From NCBI GenBank assembly GCA_015179025.1, contig WHUX01000477.1, forward strand, positions 1 through 23,815: 23,815 nt of DNA, written 5' to 3'. The notes under the pieces were generated by a model that did no database searches, was not told where the DNA came from, and worked only from the letters and a program-made list of their open reading frames with translations. The stretch is from Terfezia claveryi. Lineage: Eukaryota; Ascomycota; Pezizomycetes; Pezizales; Pezizaceae. Positions 17,343 through 23,815 of the stretch are shown piece after piece; the stretch's first letter is position 1, and every line of letters starts with the position of its first letter. The position numbers and the translations under genes are program-made.

Positions 17343-17497
17343 TGTACTTCCACCGAACCATTCAATCATAGATCACACTAGGACTCTATCCTGCACATAT
17401 GCCTCCCATAATCTAGCCCTTCCCAGACTATAGCAGTCTCCAAAGTAGTAACCACCCTCACTGATGTAGTTATCCACTGCCACAAGCAACCCTTAGC

Positions 17498-18660
17498 AGT
17501 AGAGCAATTAGCTAAGCAGTCCCACAGAGTCCACGGATTTGCTGGCACGTCCACGTACTTAGCTATGTATGTGTATATTGATAGGGCATATCTTGGGAGT
17601 GTCCTAAGAGCAATTAGCTAGGCAGTCCTATAGTGGATTTGCTAGCGAGTCCATGTACCTAGCTAGGTCTGTGCATATTGATAGGGGATATCTCGGGACT
17701 CGGAAGTGTACTTGCAGAGTCCTAAAAGCAATTAGCAATGCCTCCACATAAAGTCCGCTGGCTTCTAGCGAGTTCACATACCTAGCTATATCTATGAATA
17801 TTGATAGGGGATATCTCAGCGGAGTCCTAAGAGAAATTAGCATTGCCTTCACATAGAGTCCGCTGGTTTCTGGTGAGTTCACGTACCTAGCTATGCCTGT
17901 GTCATAGATTGAGGATATCTCGCAACTACATTTTGGGCGTCCTAAGAGCAATTAGCAATGCCTTCACATAGAGTCCGCTGTTTCTGGCGAGTTCACATAC
18001 CTAGCTATACCTGTATCATAGATTGGGGATATCTCGCAATTGCATTTTGGGCGTCCTAAGAGCAATTAGCAATGCCTTCACATAGATTCCACTAGTTTTC
18101 TAGCAAGTTCAGTACCTAGCTATGCCTATGTCTGCGTACATAGATTGGGGATATCTCCCAACTGCAGTTTGGGCATCCCTAAGAGCAATTAGCAATGCCT
18201 TCACATAGAGTCCACTGGTTCTAGCGAGTTCACATACCTAGCTATGCCTGTGTCTGCGCACATAGATTGGTAATATCTTGCAACTGCACTTTGGGCGTCC
18301 TAAGAGTAATTAGCAATGTCTTCACATAGAGTACGCTGGTTTCTGGCGAGTTCAGTACCTAGCTATGCCTGTCTCAGCGCACATAGATTGGGGATATCTC
18401 GCAACTGTAGTTTGGGCGTTCCTAAGAGCAATTAGCAATGCCTTCACCTAGAGTCCACTGGTTTTTGGCGAGTTCAGTACCTAGCTATGCCTGTCTCTGC
18501 GCACATAGATTGGGGATATCTCGCAACTGCACTTTGGGCGTCCTAAGATCAATTACCTAGGCCTTCACATAGAGTCCATGGATTGTCTGGCGAGTTCACA
18601 CACTTGGCTATGTCTGCGCATATAGATTGGGGATATCTCGAGAGTACACGGGGGAGTCCT
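17498..18660 (+). repeat. Left-arm tandem array, about ten units of 105-124 bp
   Basis: Each unit has the core GAGCAATTAGCAATGCC, then CACATAGAGTCCGCTGG, GCGAGTTCA, ACCTAGCTATG, and GGGGATATCTCGCAACTGCA. The AATTAGC cores stand at about 17500, 17610, 17728, 17833, 17948, 18060, 18184, 18306, 18427 and 18549. The outer two units and the last one are more divergent (CTAGGCAG or CTAGGCC instead of AATGCC). Confidence 0.88.
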
Positions 18661-18960
18661 AACCTCAGCGCTGGCTGCTTGACCTTCTACCGACTACTAG
18701 CTAGCTGTGTTATGTATCATACCTGTGAAAAGAGGGCGTGCACGTGCTCTCGTGTTCTGTTGGTTCGTGCAGCCCTAGAAATATGTGTCGGTTGACACGG
18801 CCGGGAAATATGTGCTGATTGGTCGGAAGGCAGATTTGACGCACGCTAGTATGCCAAATCAGCACATGCATGTTTCAGGCTTTATATGCCCGCCAGCCGT
18901 GGGTTTACTGAAGTGGGTAATAGAAGCACTAATGGCGGGCTTGTTCATATGGACTTGGGC
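18661..18960 (+). repeat. Left-arm spacer of palindrome B
   Basis: About 300 bp of balanced GC, present in reverse complement at about 20226-20530 (shared words: CCTCAGCGCTGGCTG, GTGCACGTGCTCTCGT, GGTCGGAAGGCAGATTTGAC or near copies). No coding frame is conserved between the arms. Confidence 0.85.
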
Positions 18961-19335
18961 ATGCAAAAAACTCATGCTTTTGGATACTTATATATATATA
19001 TGCGAGAAACTCATGCTTTTGAGGCTTATATATATATATGCAAGAAACTCATGCTTTTGGAGGCTTATATATATTATGCGAGAAACTCGTGCTTTTGAGG
19101 CTTATTAGCATATATGTGAGAAACTCATGCTTTTGGAGATATATATATATATATGCGAGAAACTCATACTTTTAGAGATATATATATATATGTGCGAGAA
19201 ACTCGTGCTTTTGGAGACTTATATATATATGCAAGAAATCCATGTATTCACGAGCTTATATATATATATACGTGAAATCCATGCATTCGCAGGCTTATAT
19301 ATATATATGTGAAAAACTCGTGCTTTTGGAGATAT
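18961..19335 (+). repeat. Left-core AT minisatellite (TA)n-GCGAGAAACTCATGCTTTTGG
   Basis: About nine units of a (TA)4-9 run followed by a 20-25-bp spacer of the form GCGAGAAACTCATGCTTTTGGAG. Some units have a variant spacer with AAATCCATGCATTCGCAGGC. All run in one direction. Confidence 0.9.
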
Positions 19336-19429
19336 AGAGAAATGTGGGCAAGACTAATATATATGCATAAGCAAAAAACTTATGCATTGGCAGCCTCTAG
19401 ATCTACATGAAATCAATCTATAAGCCTCA

Positions 19430-20225
19430 AAAGCTCAAGATTCCCGTATATATACTAACAAGCATCAAATGCACAAGATTCTTGTATATATATATATATA
19501 TCTCCAAAAGCACGAGTTTCTCGCATATATACTAATAAGCCTCAAAAGCATGAGTTTCTTGCATATATATATAAGCTTCCAAAAGCATGGGTTTCTCGCA
19601 TATATACTAATAAGCTTCAAAAGCAAGAGTTTCTCGCATATATATATATATATCTCCAAAAGCATGAGTTTCTCGCATATATATATATAAGTGTCTAAAA
19701 GCATGAGTTTCTCGCATATATATATGTATATCTCCAAAAGCACGAGTTTTTCATATATATATATATATATCTCCAAAAGTATGAGTTTCTCGCATATATA
19801 CTAATAAGCTTCAAAAGCACAAGTTTTCTCGCATATATATATATAAGTGTCCAAAAGCATGAGCTTTTCACATATATATATATATATCTCCAAAAGCATG
19901 AGTTTCTTGCATATATATATAAGCATCAAAAGTATAAGTTTCTCGCATATATATATATATAAGCCCGCGAATATATGGATTTCTCATTTATATATATATA
20001 AGCTTATGAATACATTGATTTCTTGCATATATATATATAAGCCTCAAAAAGCATGAGTTTCTTGCATATATATATATATATCTCCAAAAGCATGAGTTTC
20101 TCGCATATATAACTAATAAGCTTCAAAAAGCACGAGTTTCTTGTATATATATATATAAGCTTCAAAAGCATGAGTTTCTCGTATATATATATATATAGTG
20201 TCCAAAAGCATCAGTTTCTTGCATG
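19430..20225 (-). repeat. Right-core AT minisatellite, reverse complement of the left core
   Basis: About eighteen units with the spacer reversed (CCAAAAGCATGAGTTTCTCGC followed by (TA)n). At about 795 bp it is roughly twice as long as the left core (375 bp). The orientation switch lies between 19335 and 19430. Confidence 0.9.
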
Positions 20226-20530
20226 CCTAAGTCTATATAAATAAGCCTTGCTATCAGTGCTCCTATTACCAACTTCAGTAAACCCACAGCTGGCAGGCAT
20301 ATATAGCCTGAAACATGGATGTGCTGATCTGTCACACCAGCATACGTCAAATCTGCCTTCCGACTAATCAACACATATTTCCTGGCAGTGTCAACCAACA
20401 CATATTTTCTAGGGCCGCACGAACCAACAGAATACGAGAGCACGTGCACCCCTTCTTTACACAGTATGACACATTAACGCAGGCAGCCAGTAGTCGGCGG
20501 AAGGTCAACCAGCCAGCGCTGAGGTTAGGA
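20226..20530 (-). repeat. Right-arm spacer of palindrome B
   Basis: Reverse-complement partner of 18661-18960, with scattered substitutions and a few small indels. Confidence 0.85.
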
Positions 20531-21413
20531 CTTCCCCATGCACTCTCGAGATATTCCCAATCTATATGCGTAGACATAGCCAGGTGTGTGAACTCGCCAG
20601 ACAACTCGCAGACTCTATGTGAAGCCTAGCTTAATTGCTCTTAGGATGCCCAAAGTGCAGTTGCGGATATCCCCAATCTATGTGTGCAGAGACAGCATAG
20701 CTAGGTACTGAACTTGCCAGAAACCAGTGGACTCTATATGAAGGCATTGCTAATTGCTCTTAGGACACCCACAGTGCAGTTACGAGATATCCCCAATCTA
20801 TGTGCACAGATACAGGTATAGCTAGATACGTGAACTCGCCAGAAACCAGCGGACTCTATGTGAAGGCATTGTTAATTGCTCTTAGGAATGCCCAACTACA
20901 GTTGCGAGATATCCCAAATCTATCTGTGCAGACACAGGCATAGCTAGGTACTGAACTCGCCAGAAACCAGCAGACTCTATGTGAAGGCATTGCCAATTGC
21001 TCTTAGGACACCCAAAGTGCAGTTACGAGATATCACCAATCTATGTGCACAGACACAGGTATAGCTAGGTATATGAACTCGCTAGAAACCAGTAGACTCT
21101 ATGTGAAGGCATTGCTAATTGCTCTTAGGGACGCCCAAACTGCAGTTGCGAGATATCCCCAATCTATATGCACTGACATAGGCATAGCTAGGTACTGAAC
21201 TCACCAGAAACCAGCGGACTCTATGTGAAGGCATTGCTAATTGCTCTTAGGACGCCCAAAATGCAGTTGCGAGATATCCCCAATCTATGACACAGGCATA
21301 GCTAGGTATGTGAACTCACCAGAAAGCAGTGGACTCTATGTAAAGGCAATGCTAATTTCTCTTAGGACTCCGCTAAGATATCCCCTATCAATATTCATAG
21401 ACATAGCTAGGTA
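20531..21413 (-). repeat. Right-arm tandem array, inner part
   Basis: About seven units of roughly 120 bp, mirror image of the inner units of the left array (TTAGCAATGCC appears as GGCATTGCTAA). Interrupted at 21414 by element C; the outer units resume at 23380. Confidence 0.88.
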
Positions 21414-21571
21414 CTGTACCAAAAAGGGGGATGTTATCGCACGAGCAGCGCTGTTTGCGTTCTTATGTTATTGTGGATACTTTAATGTTAGTCGGCAACT
21501 CCCTATTTATTTCCGTATACATAAGACAAGTTTATTTTAGTGGCGTCGCATAGCACATAGTATGCATTGTC

Positions 21572-21715
21572 TGGAATACTGTTGCTTTAGTAAGTATTGT
21601 GGAGACTAAAATGTTCGCCACCGTGTTGTTTAGAATACCGTTGCTTTAGTAAGTATTGTGGAGACTAAAAATGGTCGCTATTATATTATTAAGAATACCA
21701 TTGCGATTAGTAGTG
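21572..21715 (+). repeat. 60-bp direct repeat near the left end of element C
   Basis: GAATACTGTTGCTTTAGTAAG… at 21572 recurs at 21633 with nearly the same 60 bases, and a third, decayed copy starts near 21693. The right end has a different repeat: CCAACTTCGTGTATCAACAT-like units at about 23119-23200. The outermost parts of the element are therefore not mirror images. Confidence 0.75.
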
Positions 21716-21783
21716 CTAAAATGCAGCTTATAACAATGCTAGAATAGGCTATGCACATGCTAACAGCTCTGGAATCTTGGCAC

Positions 21784-21843
21784 TAGAGCAGATTTCGGAG
21801 CAGATTTCGGAGCAGATTTCCAGAGCAGATTTCGGAGCAGACT
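21784..21843 (+). repeat. GAGCAGATTTCG tandem repeat
   Basis: Five copies of a 12-14-bp unit, GAGCAGATTTCG(GA), with one CC insertion. Confidence 0.85.
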
Positions 21844-21911
21844 TCAGATCAAGAATATGTACAGTAGAAATATTCATTTTATTTACTAATTATAATAGTA
21901 TACACAGCGTA

Positions 21912-22090
21912 CTAATACTCGATATAATACTCACTCTAATCTCGCTACAACACTCGCTCTAATACTCGCTCTAATACTCGTTACAATTCGCTCTAATACT
22001 CGCTCTAATACTTGCTACAACACTTCGCTCTAATACTCGCTCTAATAATTACTCTAATTCGCTCTAATACTCACTCTAATACTTACTCTA
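21912..22090 (+). repeat. CTCTAATACTCG array, left arm of element C
   Basis: Short tandem units CTCTAATACTCG and variants (CTCTAATTCG, CTACAACACTCG). The same array appears in reverse complement at about 22985-23100 (CGAGTATTAGAG), so it belongs to the inverted arms. Confidence 0.88.
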
Positions 22091-22429
22091 ATAGCTTTAG
22101 AAATCATACAAGACATTGGATAAAGAGCAAAGGGAAAAGGTGCGAGGGGGGAAGGTATATATACAGGAAACCTATAGTTGCCCAAGCCCGATTGCCAAGG
22201 CCGATAATATAGACTTTCCGGAGACAATGAGATAATGGATAATAAGAGGGGTAGCATGACAGTGCTCAGCCCCGCTCAGCCCACTATCGCACGCGGGTGC
22301 AGTGCTACTCATACCTAACCTGGTAATAGTCATATTGGGAAATCATAGTTGTAGTACTATGATATGTATGGATTTCAGCTTTGTGATATATATCGTAGGA
22401 AGTTATGCCTTTATGGCCTATTATATATA

Positions 22430-22645
22430 TCAAAGAAACTCATGCATGCAAGGCTTAAATGCATAGAGGCCGCGAAAGCATAAAATCTATGCATATATAT
22501 ATATAAACCTCGAATGCATGAATTCCATGCATTTCTAGAGATCGTAAAAGCATGAAATCCATGCATATATATATATAAGCCTCGAAAGTATGAATTCCAT
22601 GCTAAGTATATATATATAAGCCTCGAATGCATAAGTTTCTTAGAT
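22430..22645. repeat. AT minisatellite core of element C
   Basis: (TA)n runs separated by spacers such as AAGCCTCGAATGCATGAATTCCATGC. The same layout and related words (CATGCATT, AAGCCTC, GAGTTTCT) occur in the core of palindrome B. Confidence 0.8.
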
Positions 22646-22984
22646 ATATATACATAGGCTATTGAAGGCATAACTTCCTACGATACATATCACAAAGCTG
22701 AACTCCATACATATCACAGTACTATAACTAGGATTCCTAATATGACTATTACCAAGTCAGGCATTGAGTAGTACAGCACCCGCACGCGACAGGTGGGCTG
22801 AGCAGGGCTGAGCACTGTCATGCCACCCCTCTTGTTATCCATTTATCTCATAGTCTTCGGAAAGTCTATATTGTCGCCTTGGCAATTGGGCTTGGCCACT
22901 ATTGTGTTTCCGGTATCTATAATTCGCTTACTCATGCTTTTTCCTTTGCTCTTTATCCAATATCTTATAAGATTTCTAAGGCAT

Positions 22985-23100
22985 ATTACAGCAAGTATTA
23001 GAGAGTATTAGAGCGAGTAATAGAGTGATTATTAGAGCGTGTATTAGAGCGAAGTGTTGTAGCGAGTATTAGAGCAAGTATTAGAACGAGTATTAGGCTG
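22985..23100 (-). repeat. CGAGTATTAGAG array, right arm of element C
   Basis: Reverse-complement partner of 21912-22090, shorter by about 60 bp. Confidence 0.85.
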
Positions 23101-23379
23101 ATATTATATTTGACCAAACTTCGTGTATCAACATTATACTGCTATTTTATTAACCAACTTCGTGTATCAACATTATACCACTATTTATTTAACCAACTTC
23201 GGTCTCACCAAACTATGGAGTTATTGCGATCCAGGATGTGCTGTGGTATTCTCAGAAGTATGTAGTATGACCAAACTTTATTCGTAAGGCCATTAAAGTT
23301 CAGCCACCCAGACAGTTTTCTTGGTATTCATAGAGAAGCGGAATCACCACCCGAGCGATAACATCCCCCTTTGGTACAG

Positions 23380-23680
23380 TATATAAACTCGCAGAAAGCC
23401 AGCGGACTCTATATGTAGGCATTGCTAATTGCTTTAGGACTCCGCAAGTACACTCCCGAGTCCGAGATATCCCCCTATCAATATGCATCGACATAGCTAG
23501 GTATGTGGACTCGCTAGCAAATCCGCTGTAGGACTGCCTAGCTAATTGCTCTTTAGGATACTCCCGAAATATGCCCTATCAATATGCACATACATACCTA
23601 GGTACGTGGACTCGCCAGCAAATCCGTAGACTCTGTGGGACTGCCTAGCTAATTGCTCTACTGCTAGGGGTTGCTTGTGC
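23380..23680 (-). repeat. Right-arm tandem array, outer part
   Basis: Three remaining units of the ~120-bp array, mirror image of the outermost left units at about 17490-17790, including the divergent GACTGCCTAGCTAATTGCTC type. The first bases (TATAAACTCGC) match TGTGAACTCGC of the other arm after two G-to-A changes. Confidence 0.85.
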
Positions 23681-23815
23681 AGTAGATAACTATATCAGCA
23701 AGAGCGGTTCTACTTTGGAGACTGCTGAGGTCTGGGAAACGGCTGGATTGTGGGAGGCATATGCGCAGGACAGAGTCCTAGTGTGATCTATGATAGAATG
23801 TTCAGTGGAAGTACA

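Larger units (their letters stand above)
21414..23379. mobile_element. Element C: 1966-bp foldback element with TIRs and TA duplication, nested in palindrome B
   Basis: Left end CTGTACCAAAAAGGGGGAT (21414 on) and the reverse complement of the right end, CTGTACCAAAGGGGGATG (23379 back), form 25-27-bp terminal inverted repeats that both run to GTTATCGC. TA flanks both sides (21412-21413 and 23380-23381). The uninterrupted sequence survives in the left arm of palindrome B near 17790 (reverse complement GCTAGGTATGTGAACTCGC), which proves the insertion. Inside, arms at about 21905-22460 and 22640-23105 are reverse complements around an AT minisatellite core. No open frame resembles a transposase. 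The TA duplication points to a Tc1/mariner-type mobiliser, which is an inference. Confidence 0.85.
17343..23815. mobile_element. Palindrome B: large foldback-like inverted repeat (interrupted by element C)
   Basis: The last bases of the window (…GTGGAAGTACA) are the reverse complement of TGTACTTCCAC at 17343, and the match continues inward for about 2 kb per arm. Left arm 17343-19335; right arm about 19430-21413 plus 23380-23815. Order from outside to centre: ~150 bp unique sequence, an array of 105-124-bp tandem units, a ~300-bp spacer, an AT-rich minisatellite, then a ~95-bp centre. Arms differ by perhaps 10-15 percent, largely transitions. No transposase or other coding sequence. The outer end lies at or beyond the window edge, so terminal repeats and target duplication cannot be judged. 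I infer a non-autonomous foldback-type transposon or a head-to-head rearranged duplication. Confidence 0.85.

Noticed and set aside
17498..18660. CRISPR-like array
   Set aside because: Units are 105-124 bp, similar along their whole length without unique spacers, and mirrored in the other arm. This is a eukaryotic-type tandem satellite.
18785..19312. Open frames over the AT minisatellite (IYICEKLMLL-type repeats), also at 19465-20056
   Set aside because: They translate the (TA)n-spacer repeat in several frames and both strands. Repeat length varies between arms, which is incompatible with a conserved protein.
21425..21440. GGGGGATGTTATCGC read as a polypurine tract followed by an LTR start
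   Set aside because: The same bases occur inverted at the other end of element C and within its terminal repeats, and a TA duplication flanks the whole. A TIR element explains this better than an LTR.

Overview
The window looks like a gene-poor, transposon-dense stretch of a filamentous ascomycete (Pezizomycotina) genome. The main reason is RIP (repeat-induced point mutation). Several copies of one Ty3/gypsy element can be compared with each other, and the decayed copies differ from the well-preserved one mainly by CpA->TpA and TpG->TpA changes, with CAG/CAA codons turned to TAG/TAA and TGG turned to TAG. No genus can be named from the sequence. I saw no rRNA, tRNA or CRISPR, and no intact host gene.

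Left part (1-4212): a RIP-broken C-terminal piece of a Plavaka-like (CACTA-group) transposase (3-1037). Next comes a RIP-broken integrase-chromodomain end of a Ty3/gypsy chromovirus (about 1560-2980), interrupted by a 248-bp MITE with a TA target duplication, followed by its decayed LTR (3189-3711). A decayed gag fragment of the same family then lies on the opposite strand (3712-4212).

Centre (4213-10552): a nearly complete, barely RIPped chromovirus with this order: 5' LTR, short leader, gag, -1 frameshift signal, pol (protease, RT, RNase H, integrase, chromodomain), polypurine tract, 3' LTR. Gag is intact. Pol has one in-frame TAG and seven one-base losses, all explainable as one base missing from a short run. 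This may be assembly error rather than decay. Gag and Pol overlap in frames 0 and -1, with a GGGAAAA slippery heptamer 5 nt ahead of a strong stem-loop.

Right of the element (10553-17342): low-complexity acidic reading frames, then a divergent histone H3-like pseudogene (11787-12309) with a 17-bp repeat in it, a purine-rich triplet repeat, a 19-bp minisatellite, a RIPped protease-RT fragment of the same gypsy family (about 13945-14790), a RIPped palindrome centred near 15630, and another RIPped, truncated LTR (16248-16827).

Right end (17343-23815): a large inverted repeat. Its arms carry mirrored arrays of about ten 105-124-bp tandem units, a ~300-bp spacer and an AT-rich minisatellite whose orientation flips at the centre (about 19385). 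A second, 1966-bp inverted-repeat element (21414-23379, 25-27-bp terminal inverted repeats, TA target duplication) is inserted in its right arm, and the left arm preserves the empty site. The palindrome near 15630 has the same core design. I infer that these three are members of a family of non-autonomous foldback-like elements. This is the most unusual content of the window.
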